Source: Candidatus Pantoea varia (lineage in GTDB: Bacteria; Pseudomonadota; Gammaproteobacteria; Enterobacterales; Enterobacteriaceae). From it: DNA of 64,000 nt. Numbering within the stretch: the first letter of the stretch is position 1; every line of letters starts with the position of its first letter. Both the position numbers and the translations under genes were made by a program. The DNA is taken from the NCBI RefSeq assembly GCF_900115075.1, contig NZ_FOVG01000003.1, forward strand, positions 1 to 64,000. The letters run 5' to 3'. The notes under the pieces were generated by a model, which did not search any database, was not told where the DNA came from, and saw nothing but the letters and a program-made list of their open reading frames with translations. Below, in pieces: positions 1 through 9,329 of the stretch.

Positions 1-410
1 TTAATTTATGAGCCACTACGTGGCGAAGATGGCCTGTCTTTCAGAAGGTAACTTACCAGGCTTTTAGGAGGAGACTCACAAAGAAGGGGTATCTTAAGAT
101 ATCGCTTGCACTGAGGACTGCTTTACTAAAACTGCTTTGATAAGGTCTGTGTTCCAAACCGATGACGCTATTAAGCCACGCCAGTTCGGCTTTGGCAAAC
201 ATTATTTAATTTAATTTAAACTTCCGGACGTCCGGACCGCCCATATTGATTTGCTTACCCTTTTTATATTCTGGCTTCGGGAAAGGATAATCATCACTGA
301 ACGGTCAGACAATTAAAAGCGCAGCGTTCAATTGTTGTTGAAAAACTATACGGTGGATTTCCCATAACGCGCAGCGATAAACCGTATCGCTGCGCCCTGC
401 TCTTTCACTG
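1..410. other. Intergenic stretch at left edge, no supported gene
   Basis: No convincing gene was found. A 49-codon minus-strand reading frame (202 down to 53) exists but has no recognisable motif and no clear ribosome binding site. The only clear structures are a short CCGGACGTCCGG palindrome near 222-233 and the stem-loop at 369-395. The stretch may hold the flank of a gene outside the window. Confidence 0.5.
369..395 (-). terminator. Perfect 11-bp stem-loop after the MFS gene
   Basis: GCGCAGCGATA at 369-379 pairs perfectly with TATCGCTGCGC at 385-395 around a 5-nt loop. It lies 16 bp beyond the stop of the minus-strand exporter gene, where a terminator is expected. There is no good U-run on the minus strand, so it may act as an mRNA 3'-end stabiliser rather than a classical terminator. 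Confidence 0.55.
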
Positions 411-1607
411 TCAGGCCAGTTGCGTCTGCTGACGGGCAGCATGGCGCGCCGTCATCACAAACACCATCAGACCCGCTACGCCCAGCGCAACGCCGACCCA
501 GGCGGTGGAGATCCAGCCATAGCCCAGCGATACGGTCAGGCCACCCAGATAAGCGCCCATCGCATTGGCGATGTTCAGCGCCGAATGGTTCATCGCGGCC
601 GCCAGGGTCTGCGAGTCATTGGCGACATCCATCAGGCGAATCTGCAGCGACGGCAGCAGCACCGAGCAGGTGCCGATCAGGAAGGTCGCCAGCAGTCCGG
701 TTGCCACATGCTGAACCAGCACCGGGAACGCCAGCATCACCAGCACGTTCCATAACAACGTCCAGCCAATAATATTCAGTACCGAACCATCAGCCAGACG
801 GCCGCCGACCAGATTGCCGATGATCATCCCCAGTCCGAATGCCACCATCGCCCACGGGATCAGCGAGGGAGCAATGCCTGCAATGTTGATCAGCGTTGGT
901 GCGATATAACTGAAGATTGCGAACATCCCGCCAAAGCCTACCGCGCCCACCAGCAGGGTCAGCAGCACCTGTGGGTTTTTCAGCGCCCCCAGTTCACGCA
1001 GCGGATGCGCATCTACATCACCCGGCGTATAAGGCACATAGCGGCCAATCAGCAGGCAGGTCAGCAGACCTATTGCGCCGACAAAGGTGAATACGACGTG
1101 CCAGCTGAATAGCTGCCCTATCCAGGAGCCCAGCGGCACGCCAATCAGCGTCGCGACCGTCAGTCCCAGCATCAGTGACGCCAGCGCACGACCACGCCGT
1201 TCAATCGGCACCAGTGAAGCCGCCACCAGCGATGCCACGCCAAAGTAAGCGCCGTGCGGCAGGCCGGTGAGAAAGCGCGCTACCAGCAGGCCGTGATAGC
1301 TATCGGCCATCGCGCTGGCGACATTCCCGATGCTGAACAGCGCCATCAGGATCAACAGCAGTGATTTACGCGCCATCCGCGCCGCGAGGACGGCAATAAA
1401 CGGCGCACCCACCACTACGCCCAGAGCGTAACTGGCAATGGCGTTGCCTGCCTGCGGTTCGGTAATTGCCAGAGAGCGTGACACATCCGGCAGCAGGCCC
1501 ATCATGATGAACTCACCGGTGCCGATGCCAAACCCGCCCAGCGCAAGGGCCAGCAATGCCCAGCGGACAAAACCGGCATCGTCGGTTTTATGATTTTTTC
1601 TTAACAA
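411..1607 (-). CDS. MFS exporter of the DHA1 family (AraJ/YdhP-like)
   Basis: This is a 398-residue inner-membrane protein with about 12 hydrophobic segments, the usual size for drug:H+ antiporter-1 carriers. The N-terminal run GGFGIGTGEFIMMGLLP is typical of the AraJ/YdhP branch, which exports sugars, purines or drugs by proton antiport. The segment RFLTGLPHGAYFGVASLVAA fits the conserved region of helix 5 in this branch. The substrate cannot be read from sequence. The only upstream in-frame start is TTG at 1607, with GGGA 8 nt before it; the next ATG would remove the first helix. It stands alone, with a stem-loop after the stop. Confidence 0.85.
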   Translation of the reverse strand: MLRKNHKTDDAGFVRWALLALALGGFGIGTGEFIMMGLLPDVSRSLAITEPQAGNAIASYALGVVVGAPFIAVLAARMARKSLLLILMALFSIGNVASAMADSYHGLLVARFLTGLPHGAYFGVASLVAASLVPIERRGRALASLMLGLTVATLIGVPLGSWIGQLFSWHVVFTFVGAIGLLTCLLIGRYVPYTPGDVDAHPLRELGALKNPQVLLTLLVGAVGFGGMFAIFSYIAPTLINIAGIAPSLIPWAMVAFGLGMIIGNLVGGRLADGSVLNIIGWTLLWNVLVMLAFPVLVQHVATGLLATFLIGTCSVLLPSLQIRLMDVANDSQTLAAAMNHSALNIANAMGAYLGGLTVSLGYGWISTAWVGVALGVAGLMVFVMTARHAARQQTQLA

Positions 1608-1915
1608 AATGGATTCCCAATGGCCTGAACTGAAAAAAAACGGAAGTGACCCGCGAGGGAGAAAGCAGAACGCGTTCCCATCCGGATAAAGCGGTCAGAC
1701 TATAAAAAGGAAGAAGGCGCTTAGCAACCCATTTTGTGATCTGGCGCACACTTAAGGCCAGGAGAGCGCGGGCTTTCATCGGTGCAGCTCTGCAGCAGAT
1801 CGCGTTGTGCCACTTCACAATCCGGAGAGGTCATCCAGGTTTGTGTCAGGAATGTCTGCTTAACTCATCGGTTAGCGCTTCTTTCTTTACCCGGACACTG
1901 AACAGGAATCAGCAG

Positions 1916-2665
1916 ATGACGACCAGAGTTATTCTTCTTACCGGTGCCAGCGGGCGAATCGGCCGGACGTTCTTCGCAGCCAGCCAGAATCGTTACCGTT
2001 TTATCCTGACCGATCTGCGGGAACCGGATTATGCGATCCCTGCTCCCCATCGTTTTATCGTGGCGGACCTGTCACACCCTGATACGGCGGCAACCTTACT
2101 GGCCGAAGAACCTGTCGATACGGTCATCCACCTTGCCGGTATCCCCGATGCACAGGCCAGTTTCGATGATCTGCTCCCGGCGAATATCCTCTCCACCACC
2201 TGGTTACTCAAGGCAGCAGCGGAACACCGCTGTCGCCGTCTGGTGTTTGCCAGCAGTGCGCAGACCATTGAAGGCTATCCGAAAGATGTGCAGATACATC
2301 CCGGCATGGCGGTCTCTCCCGCGAATCTGTATGGCGTCACCAAATGTTATGGTGAAGCACTTTGCGCTTTCTATGCCAGCCAGCATGGCCTGAGCAGCGT
2401 GGCGCTAAGAATCGGAGCGTTTGAACCTGCACTGGATAACCGCCTGCATAATGCGCGGGATTACAGCGCCTGGCTGAGTCCGGATGATGCCGTCAGATTA
2501 CTGACCGGGGCTGTCGAGGCAGAGAAGATATCCTTCTTCATTGGCTACGGCATTTCCGATAACCGTTTCAAACGCTTTGATCTGACACAGACGCGGGAGG
2601 TGCTGGGCTATACGCCGTCTGATAATGCTTTCAGTGCATTCAGGCCGGGTGAACTGGATTATTAG
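1916..2665 (+). CDS. NAD-dependent epimerase/uronate dehydrogenase-like
   Basis: The 249-residue protein is an extended short-chain dehydrogenase. It begins with the Rossmann motif TGASGRIG (about residues 9-16) and carries the catalytic YGVTKCYGE (YxxxK) with an upstream Ser in FASSAQ. Spacing and length resemble bacterial uronate dehydrogenases, which oxidise galacturonate or glucuronate with NAD, but other nucleotide-sugar epimerases share the fold. The open frame extends upstream to 1736. ATG 1916 is chosen because the Rossmann strand starts right after it and a CAGGA sequence lies about 8 nt before. No sugar-acid pathway genes flank it, so the substrate is uncertain. Confidence 0.75.
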   Translation: MTTRVILLTGASGRIGRTFFAASQNRYRFILTDLREPDYAIPAPHRFIVADLSHPDTAATLLAEEPVDTVIHLAGIPDAQASFDDLLPANILSTTWLLKAAAEHRCRRLVFASSAQTIEGYPKDVQIHPGMAVSPANLYGVTKCYGEALCAFYASQHGLSSVALRIGAFEPALDNRLHNARDYSAWLSPDDAVRLLTGAVEAEKISFFIGYGISDNRFKRFDLTQTREVLGYTPSDNAFSAFRPGELDY

Positions 2666-2772
2666 CCCTGGTCGGCACGCTTAAGATTAATGACCGCCTG
2701 AAATGCGGCGGTCACCTCAGCGCTGCCGGAAACCGAATCCAGACGTAGCAGTAACGGAATCAGGCTACTCAT
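2662..2772 (-). CDS. Possible 36-residue small protein coupled to the ABC gene
   Basis: An ATG at 2772 overlaps the stop of the upstream ABC membrane gene as ATGA, the classical arrangement for translational coupling. The frame runs 36 codons, starting MSSLIPLLLRLDSVSG, and stops in the last bases of the convergent epimerase gene. It has no known motif. It could be a real coupled small protein, or the tail of an originally longer ABC protein separated by a frameshift. Evidence is the overlap only. Confidence 0.25.
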   Translation of the reverse strand: MSSLIPLLLRLDSVSGSAEVTAAFQAVINLKRADQG

Positions 2773-3686
2773 TGCGCGCCCGTATTCACCCGGCGGCCAA
2801 TGTCTTTCAGCTGTGAATATTTCTCCAGCAGCTGTGGGCCATCATCCAGGCTCATGGCAAACATCCACATATAGGTCATCACGGAATAGATGTGACCCGC
2901 ATCGGTGCCGCCACGGCTCGACATCACCGCAATGGTGACAGCAAACAATAGAGCCGCCACGCTACCGATCGCCAGATAACCGCACGCTTCCCTATCGGAA
3001 AGGCGAATTCTCAGACTGGCCAGTACGCCATAATGACGGCCCAGAGACGCGGCGTTTGCGTTGCTGACAAAACTTACCTCTTTCTCCAGCCGGTTATTCA
3101 GCCGACCAAACAGCGCGTCGTTTTTGCGGGTAAACCCCGGCAGGAAACAGGCGAAGAACAGCAGAATCGCCAGACAGCCCGCGCCGGTCCAGAATTCGAT
3201 AGCCAGGAGCATCACGGCGGCACCGGTCATTGACGCCAGCGAAGTGATCAGCACCGGCAGATGCTTCTCGAAAAAGTCGACAAACTCCCGTGACAAAGCG
3301 ACCCGCGCGGCGATGGTAGAGGCGCTGTGATTTTCGCTGCGCTGCGCCACAATCACCGGCACGGCCAGCTCAGCGTAGATGCGGGCAAAGGTGCGGGTAT
3401 CCACACTACGTCGTGCGGCGCCGATGGCCCACATGGTAAAGACCATCGCGGCATAGAGCACCGCATGCCATGTCCTGCCGGAGATGATCGCATTGATCGC
3501 GAAGCCTGCCAGCAGCGGATAGAGGAGATACATGACATTCTCCGCCACCACCAGTAGCAGCGTGAGGAACAGCTTGCGGCTATGGCGACGGCCCAGCATT
3601 TTTAATGTCAGAATAGCGCTGCGGGGAGCCACAACAGGAAGGATCGTTTTTGAGGAATGCATAGTTTCGGTTTCTGATATAGTCAT
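2769..3686 (-). CDS. ABC-type six-transmembrane-domain protein without ATPase domain
   Basis: About 305 residues with around six hydrophobic helices (LFLTLLLVVAENVMYLLYPL and later segments). The layout matches the stand-alone ABC transporter six-helix family (Pfam ABC_membrane_3 type) of enterobacteria. No Walker A, signature or Walker B motif is present, and no ATPase gene is adjacent, so it either borrows an ATPase or has a non-transport role. Start choice is open: ATG 3686 and ATG 3662 are both possible and neither has a good ribosome site. The open frame to 3710 begins with TTG and would run through the operator. It is divergent from a TetR gene and very probably repressed by it. Confidence 0.75.
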   Translation of the reverse strand: MTISETETMHSSKTILPVVAPRSAILTLKMLGRRHSRKLFLTLLLVVAENVMYLLYPLLAGFAINAIISGRTWHAVLYAAMVFTMWAIGAARRSVDTRTFARIYAELAVPVIVAQRSENHSASTIAARVALSREFVDFFEKHLPVLITSLASMTGAAVMLLAIEFWTGAGCLAILLFFACFLPGFTRKNDALFGRLNNRLEKEVSFVSNANAASLGRHYGVLASLRIRLSDREACGYLAIGSVAALLFAVTIAVMSSRGGTDAGHIYSVMTYMWMFAMSLDDGPQLLEKYSQLKDIGRRVNTGAQ

Positions 3687-3688
3687 TA

Positions 3689-3738
3689 TTGAGCGGTTGC
3701 TCAAGTACAAAAAGCAGTCTATTTGAGCAACCGCTCAA
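3689..3738. promoter_or_regulatory. Double palindromic TetR operator
   Basis: TTGAGCGGTTGCTCAA (3689-3704) and its exact reverse complement TTGAGCAACCGCTCAA (3723-3738) flank an 18-bp spacer between the ABC gene and the tetR gene. Each 16-mer is itself a TTGAGC-N4-GCTCAA palindrome, so the site offers two dimer-binding units. On the minus strand the first unit contains TTGAGC 17 bp before TATATC, so a bound repressor would cover the -35 region of the ABC gene promoter. This is the expected geometry of an autoregulated TetR repressor. Confidence 0.85.
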
Positions 3739-3765
3739 AGTCAACGCAGCCGTTATGGGGGAATA

Positions 3766-4341
3766 ATGAAAGAGTCAGCTGAAGCACTGAGAATCAAAAT
3801 ACTGGATGCGGCGATAGTGCTGTTTATTGAGAAAGGGATCGAAAAAGTGACTACCCGGGAGCTCACCGAATCGGTGGGCATCTCACGCAGTCATATCTAC
3901 CACTATTTCAGTAACTGGCAGACACTCTGCCTGGCGGCGCTGGAGCGCTTTATGCGGGTGGATTTTGAAACGTTTGCCGACTCCCTGAACGTGCTCACGC
4001 CCCGAGAGCGGTTGATGACGCTTTTCGAAAGTCATCTGCCGAGCGCACCGGATGCAACCTGGCAACTGTATGCGTCGTTCTGGCAGACAGCTGCGCATAA
4101 CCAAGCCTATGCGGCGCTGGCTGATGAGATGACGGATAGGTGGCAGGGACTGATGGAAGGCATAATTCGTGACGGCGTCACGGATGGGACGCTACGGTGC
4201 AGTGATGTGCCGCGCACCGCCAGGCAGATCAGCGCTATGCTCAACGGCTATGCCGATCTACTGACCATCAATCCTTCTGAAAAGAAAGCACGTGAGGCAC
4301 TGGCAGATTTAAATCAATTTTTTGATATTGTCCTGTCATAA
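3766..4341 (+). CDS. TetR/AcrR-family repressor
   Basis: The 191-residue regulator has an N-terminal helix-turn-helix (VTTRELTESVGISRSHIYHYF, about residues 27-47) followed by an all-helical ligand domain, as in TetR-family proteins. ATG 3766 is preceded by a strong GGGGGA ribosome site. It is divergent from the six-helix ABC protein and very likely binds the twin palindromes between them, repressing both genes until a ligand binds. The ligand is unknown. A weak stem-loop (AAACCG/CGGTTT, 4341-4358) follows the stop. Confidence 0.9.
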   Translation: MKESAEALRIKILDAAIVLFIEKGIEKVTTRELTESVGISRSHIYHYFSNWQTLCLAALERFMRVDFETFADSLNVLTPRERLMTLFESHLPSAPDATWQLYASFWQTAAHNQAYAALADEMTDRWQGLMEGIIRDGVTDGTLRCSDVPRTARQISAMLNGYADLLTINPSEKKAREALADLNQFFDIVLS

Positions 4342-4813
4342 AACCGATTCACCGGTTTATTAACGATACGGCAACGTCCGGATATTAATTAAATGTTAAT
4401 GAAAGGTTTAATATTTTAAATAGTGTGCGCTTTTTGCCGACTATAAATGCAGCTTCGGCAGTTAAACAGACTTATGCTTTTTACGTCTGAGACGTGCCCT
4501 TTTTGATAGCGTTTTTCGCCGGAAACAGCTGTTTACACAGATTATTATCATTGACTTAGCGCATCTCAAGCCGGGTAAGCTGGTGTTTTTACGCCACTTA
4601 TTAACAACAGGCTTCAGAAGGCGTCATAATGTATACGGTCACAATCCCAACAAATGATTGATTCCTATAGCAAAGAATCAGATTTCTGCCGATGAAATTA
4701 AACGTTGAGTCGGACCTTAAAAACACCTATATTGGCCGCGCTTTATACACTGACCCCCATTTAATTCATTTATTCAACTGTGACGCTACGCCCGTCCCGG
4801 TTGTAGGAGAGAT
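4342..4813. other. Long AT-rich leader region upstream of dat
   Basis: No gene is seen in these 472 bp. They contain a small hairpin just after the tetR stop, a half-match to a Fur box near 4539-4553 (only the ATTATCA half fits) and, close to dat, a good sigma-70 promoter (separate entry). The remainder, about 350 bp, has no recognised signal. Confidence 0.5.
4705..4733 (+). promoter_or_regulatory. Sigma-70 promoter for dat-ddc
   Basis: TTGAGT (4705-4710), a 17-bp spacer and TATATT (4728-4733) form a good sigma-70 promoter. Transcription would start near 4740, giving a leader of about 70 nt before the dat ATG. Confidence 0.6.
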
Positions 4814-6199
4814 ATGATGACGGATAAAGTCCGTATTGATAGTTTGAATGCACAGAACGTAAACGCAACCAACGAAACCTATTTAGCCCGTCAGGCTGAA
4901 TTTGAATCAAACGTTCGCAGTTATCCTCGCAAATTGCCATTCGCGATTGCGAAAGCTCAGGGTGTCTGGATCACCGACGTTGAGAATAATCAGTATCTCG
5001 ACTGTCTTGCAGGTGCAGGTACGCTGGCACTGGGACATAACCATCCCGATGTTCTGCAGAGTATTCAACATGTCATTACCAGCGGCTTGCCGTTACATAC
5101 TCTTGATTTAACGACGCCATTAAAGGATGAGTTCTCTGAGTACCTGCTCTCCTTATTACCAGGCCAGGGCAAAGGGTACTGCCTGCAGTTTACCGGCCCG
5201 TCCGGCGCAGATGCCGTTGAAGCGGCGCTGAAACTGGCGAAAAAGCACACCGGTCGTTCCGGTATTATCAGCTTCTCGGGTGCCTATCACGGTATGACCC
5301 ATGGCGCGCTGTCGGTCACCGGCAACCTGTCTCCGAAAGAAGCCGTTGACGGCATGATGCCGGAAGTGCAGTTCATGCCTTATCCGCACCTCTATCGCTG
5401 CCCGCTGGGCATTGGTGGTGAAGCGGGCGTGAAAGCGCTGACTTACTACTTCGAAAACCTGATCAACGACGTTGAAAGCGGCGTTCGCAAACCAGCGGCC
5501 GTGATTCTGGAAGCCGTTCAGGGCGAAGGCGGTGTTAACCCGGCCCCGGCTGAGTGGCTGCAGCGCATCCGTAAAGTGACCAAAGAGCATGGCATTCTGC
5601 TGATCATCGACGAAGTCCAGGCGGGTATCGCCCGTACCGGTAAATTCTTCGCCTTTGAACACGCAGGTATCGAGCCAGACATCATCGTGATGTCCAAGGC
5701 CGTTGGCGGCGGTCTGCCACTGGCGGTACTGGGCATTAAGAAAGAGTTCGACGCCTGGTCTCCGGGTCACCACACTGGCACCTTCCGTGGTAACCAGCTG
5801 GCAATGGCCACCGGCCTGACCACGCTGAAGCTGCTGAAAAATAACAACATCGCAGACAAAGTCGCGGCACAGGGCGAATGGCTGAAAGGCAAACTAGGCG
5901 AGTTGCAGCAGCGCTACCCGGTTATCGGCAACGTGCGCGGTCTGGGTCTGATGATCGGCATTGAGCTGGTGAAACCAGATGAAGCCGCTGACCACATGGG
6001 CAGCTTCCCGGCAGACGGCGAGTTGTCTGCGCTGGTTCAGAAGAAATGTTTCGAGAACGGCCTGATTCTGGAGCGTGGCGGACGTCACGGCAGCGTATTA
6101 CGTCTGCTGCCTTCCCTGCTGATCACGGATGCAGAACTTGAAGTGTTCATGGATAAATTTGAAAACGCCCTGCTGTCAGCTGGCGTAAAACCAGTTTGA
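4814..6199 (+). CDS. dat: Diaminobutyrate--2-oxoglutarate aminotransferase
   Basis: A 461-residue class III PLP aminotransferase. It makes L-2,4-diaminobutyrate from aspartate semialdehyde and glutamate, the first step toward 1,3-diaminopropane. [37 protein letters not shown] and the PLP-binding lysine in VMSKAVGGG (K295) are all in place, and the length matches Acinetobacter Dat. TAGGAGA lies just upstream of ATG 4814. The ddc gene follows about 15 bp after the stop, so the two form one operon. Regulation is not evident beyond the promoter at 4705-4733. Confidence 0.95.
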   Translation: MMTDKVRIDSLNAQNVNATNETYLARQAEFESNVRSYPRKLPFAIAKAQGVWITDVENNQYLDCLAGAGTLALGHNHPDVLQSIQHVITSGLPLHTLDLTTPLKDEFSEYLLSLLPGQGKGYCLQFTGPSGADAVEAALKLAKKHTGRSGIISFSGAYHGMTHGALSVTGNLSPKEAVDGMMPEVQFMPYPHLYRCPLGIGGEAGVKALTYYFENLINDVESGVRKPAAVILEAVQGEGGVNPAPAEWLQRIRKVTKEHGILLIIDEVQAGIARTGKFFAFEHAGIEPDIIVMSKAVGGGLPLAVLGIKKEFDAWSPGHHTGTFRGNQLAMATGLTTLKLLKNNNIADKVAAQGEWLKGKLGELQQRYPVIGNVRGLGLMIGIELVKPDEAADHMGSFPADGELSALVQKKCFENGLILERGGRHGSVLRLLPSLLITDAELEVFMDKFENALLSAGVKPV

Positions 6200-6213
6200 G
6201 TGGAGTGAATGCA

Positions 6214-7680
6214 ATGTCCCGGTTAAACCCGATTCTGGCGGCCTCAGCACAGAGTACCGAGGCCTACCAGCAGGCGATTGCCCAGAGTAGCGCGGCCGTC
6301 GTTAAGTGGCTGGAACAACCTGAGATGTATCAGGGAAAAACCGTCGCAGAGCTGCGCGAGCGCATCAAGCTGGACTTCAATCCTCAGGGCCTGGGCAACC
6401 AGGCCGCGATTGAACGTGCTATTGAGTACTTCCTCAAAGACAGCCTGTCGGTGCATCACCCGCAGTGTGTGGCGCACCTGCACTGTCCGAGCCTGGTTAT
6501 CAGCCAGGCGGCGGAAGTGCTGATCAACGCCACCAACCAGAGCATGGATTCATGGGATCAGGCACCGTCTGCCACCCTGATTGAAATGAAGCTGATTGAG
6601 TGGCTGCGCACCCAGGTGGGTTATCAGCCTGGTGACGCGGGTGTCTTCACCAGCGGCGGCACCCAGAGCAACCTGATGGGTCTGATGCTGGCGCGTGACG
6701 CCTGGTTTGCCCGTCAGGGACATTCAGTTCAGCAGGATGGCTTAACCGGCGATCTGAAGAAGATCAAAGTCTTCTGCTCAGAGAACGCGCACTTCTCGGT
6801 TCAGAAGAACATGGCGCTGCTGGGTCTGGGTTATCAGTCCGTTACGCAGGTGAAATGTGACCGCCTTGCCCGCATGGATATGGATGACCTGCGCCACAAG
6901 CTGGCCGCATCCAAAGCCAACGGCGAAAACATTCTGGCGATCGTTGCCACAGCCGGTACTACCGATGCGGGTGCGATCGATCCCCTGCGTGAAATCGCGG
7001 CGCTGGCGGCGGAAGAGAACATCTGGGTGCACGTTGACGCGGCCTGGGGCGGCGCACTGCTGCTCTCAGAAAAGTATCGTGACTATCTGGATGGTATTGA
7101 TCTGGTCGATTCCATTACCCTGGACTTCCACAAGCAATTCTTCCAGACCATCAGCTGTGGCGCTTTCCTGCTGAAGGAAGCGCGTCATTATGAGCTGATG
7201 CGCTACCAGGCGGCTTACCTGAACTCTGAGTTCGATGAAGCGCAGGGCGTGCCGAATCTGGTGTCCAAATCGCTGCAGACCACCCGCCGTTTTGATGCAC
7301 TGAAACTGTGGATGGGTCTGGAAGCGCTGGGTCAGAAACAGTATGCCGAAATCATCGACCACGGTGTGACGCTGGCGCAGCAGGTTGCACAGTACGTTGA
7401 TGAGCAGCCTGCACTGGAGCTGGTGATGAAACCGCAGCTGGCCAGCGTGCTGTTCCGCTATCGTCCGGCGCATCTGGCGCACCTGAGCAGTGCGGATATC
7501 GCCCTGCTGAACCAGCGTATCGGTGATGCCCTGCTGGAATCAGGCCGCGCTAACGTCGGCGTGACCGAGCACGATGGCGTGACCTGCCTGAAGATGACCC
7601 TGCTGAACCCGACGGTAACGCTGGAAGATATCAAAGTGTTGCTGGCGCTGGTGGAAACCACGGCACAGAAGCTGGTGTAA
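6214..7680 (+). CDS. ddc: L-2,4-diaminobutyrate decarboxylase
   Basis: A 488-residue group II PLP decarboxylase that converts diaminobutyrate to 1,3-diaminopropane, completing the pathway begun by dat. The PLP lysine lies in DFHKQFF (K307), preceded by HVDAAWGG, whose Asp contacts the pyridine nitrogen. VFTSGGTQSNLMGL holds the phosphate-binding region. The frame is open from a TTG at 6196 overlapping the dat stop, but ATG 6214 with TGGAG 8 nt upstream is the better start. A strong terminator follows. Confidence 0.95.
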   Translation: MSRLNPILAASAQSTEAYQQAIAQSSAAVVKWLEQPEMYQGKTVAELRERIKLDFNPQGLGNQAAIERAIEYFLKDSLSVHHPQCVAHLHCPSLVISQAAEVLINATNQSMDSWDQAPSATLIEMKLIEWLRTQVGYQPGDAGVFTSGGTQSNLMGLMLARDAWFARQGHSVQQDGLTGDLKKIKVFCSENAHFSVQKNMALLGLGYQSVTQVKCDRLARMDMDDLRHKLAASKANGENILAIVATAGTTDAGAIDPLREIAALAAEENIWVHVDAAWGGALLLSEKYRDYLDGIDLVDSITLDFHKQFFQTISCGAFLLKEARHYELMRYQAAYLNSEFDEAQGVPNLVSKSLQTTRRFDALKLWMGLEALGQKQYAEIIDHGVTLAQQVAQYVDEQPALELVMKPQLASVLFRYRPAHLAHLSSADIALLNQRIGDALLESGRANVGVTEHDGVTCLKMTLLNPTVTLEDIKVLLALVETTAQKLV

Positions 7681-7702
7681 TTTCACTGCCAGTCGCATAA
7701 AA

Positions 7703-7730
7703 ACAAAACCAGCCGCAAGGCTGGTTTTTT
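7703..7730 (+). terminator. Rho-independent terminator of dat-ddc
   Basis: CCAGCC (7709-7714) pairs with GGCTGG (7719-7724) around a GCAA tetraloop, followed by six T. The flanking A/T pairs extend the stem. Confidence 0.9.
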
Positions 7731-7811
7731 CGTTCAGGCGTCTGCGTTTTCCAGTCCCGGCTTTTCAGCCAGCCATGAGTGATTCCCCCATCGGCCTTCC
7801 CTGACTCTGTT

Positions 7812-9125
7812 TTAGCGCGACGGTGGCTCATCCAGCAGCCGCAGATGGTCATCTTTATTCAGCGTCATCAGTGCCACAATACTCACCAGCGCCGTCGCCA
7901 TTACATACCAGGCGGGGATATCAGGATTACCGGTCTCTTTGATCAGCCCGGTGATGATCAATCCGGCACAGCCGGAAAATACTGCGTTAGAAAGCGAATA
8001 GGCCAGACCCAGTCCGGTATAACGCACCCGCGTCGGAAACATCTCGGCCAGCATCGCAGGCCCCGGCCCGGCCAGCAACCCGACCACTCCGCCCGCGATA
8101 AACACCACCAGCGCTTTCAGCAGCAGCCCGGTGCTCTCTGCCTGAAGTATGTTAAGCAGTGGCAGAGAGAGCACCAGCAGCAGTACCGCCGCTGTCACCA
8201 TCACCGCACGGCGGCCAATCCTGTCGCTGAGCATTCCGGCCGGGATGATAGTGGCAGCAAAGCCCAGGTTCGATATCACCGCAATCAGCAGCGCCTGGTT
8301 AAAGCCGGTGTGCAGCGAGGCCTGCAGGTAAGTCGGCATAATCACCAGCCAGGTGTAACCCGCCGCCGACCACACCATCAGCCGGCAGATACCGAGCAGT
8401 ATCGTTTTCAGCGTGTCGACCAGGCTGGCGTCAACTTTTGCCACGGGTTGCGCCTGCTGCTGAATAAACGCCGGGGTCTCCTCCATCTGAACCCGCAGCC
8501 AGAGCGCCAGCACGCCCAGTGGCAGCGCGACAAAGAACGGGATGCGCCAGCCCCAGCTCAGCATCTGCTCTGGCGTCAGCAGTACGGAAAGCAGCGCGAC
8601 AATGCCCGCACCGGCCAGCAGCCCCAGTGCCACGGTAAAGGATTGCCATGCACCATACAGACCCCGCTTACCGCGCGGCGCAAACTCGGTCATCAGTGAA
8701 ACCGCCCCGCCATACTCGCCCCCGGCAAACAGTCCCTGCAGAATACGCAGACCGGTCACCATCAGCGGCGCCAGGATGCCCAACTGAGCGTAAGTGGGAA
8801 CCAGGCCGATCGCGGCCGTCGCCAGCGTCATCATGATCAACACAAAGATCAGCGTGGGTTTGCGCCCGATGCGGTCGCCCATACGGCCGAAGATGATCGC
8901 GCCCAGCGGACGGAAGAAAAAAGCGATGGCGAATGAGGCATAGGTCAGCAGCAGCCCGGTCAGCGCTGATTCCCCTTCCAGCCTGAAGAAGTTCTGCGCA
9001 ATCACGGTGGCCAGGAAGCCATAGACGGCGAACTCATACCATTCAATGAAATTCCCCACCGAACCGGCAAGCAGAGCACGTTTACGGCTGGCGGAGCTGA
9101 GCAGATTATCAGCGGGTAGCGTCAT
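7812..9125 (-). CDS. MFS metabolite:H+ symporter (MHS family)
   Basis: A 437-residue inner-membrane carrier. The N-terminal GNFIEWYEFAVYGF, then FFFRPLGAIIFGRMGDRIGRKP and GLFAGGEYGGA, are hallmarks of the metabolite:H+ symporter family (ShiA, KgtP and ProP relatives). Members import carboxylates, shikimate or betaines with protons; which one is used here cannot be decided from sequence. About 12 hydrophobic segments fit the family. The gene stands alone between the ddc terminator and a short promoter region. Confidence 0.85.
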   Translation of the reverse strand: MTLPADNLLSSASRKRALLAGSVGNFIEWYEFAVYGFLATVIAQNFFRLEGESALTGLLLTYASFAIAFFFRPLGAIIFGRMGDRIGRKPTLIFVLIMMTLATAAIGLVPTYAQLGILAPLMVTGLRILQGLFAGGEYGGAVSLMTEFAPRGKRGLYGAWQSFTVALGLLAGAGIVALLSVLLTPEQMLSWGWRIPFFVALPLGVLALWLRVQMEETPAFIQQQAQPVAKVDASLVDTLKTILLGICRLMVWSAAGYTWLVIMPTYLQASLHTGFNQALLIAVISNLGFAATIIPAGMLSDRIGRRAVMVTAAVLLLVLSLPLLNILQAESTGLLLKALVVFIAGGVVGLLAGPGPAMLAEMFPTRVRYTGLGLAYSLSNAVFSGCAGLIITGLIKETGNPDIPAWYVMATALVSIVALMTLNKDDHLRLLDEPPSR

Positions 9126-9329
9126 GGCAGGCGATCCTTTTCAGAGCATCATCAGTTGCTTATGATTAGCACAATCGCTGCATGCCTGCGCACTCTTCTT
9201 CCCGTCGCGTTAACCCAGACACATAAAAGCAACGATGACGCACTGCTGGCGCGCTTTTTCTCCTTCAGTTCTTGCACAACCGCTTTACGATTGTCAGGAT
9301 GTGCGGCATTGACTGAATCAGGCGGATAG

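Noticed and set aside
53..202. 49-codon minus-strand frame at the left edge
   Set aside because: No ribosome site, motif or conserved neighbour; chance open frame is likely.
4539..4553. Fur-box-like sequence upstream of dat
   Set aside because: Only one half (ATTATCA) matches; the other half has two of seven bases.
7779..8699. 306-codon plus-strand frame
   Set aside because: Antisense to the MHS symporter gene; Gln/Arg/His-rich composition typical of a shadow frame.
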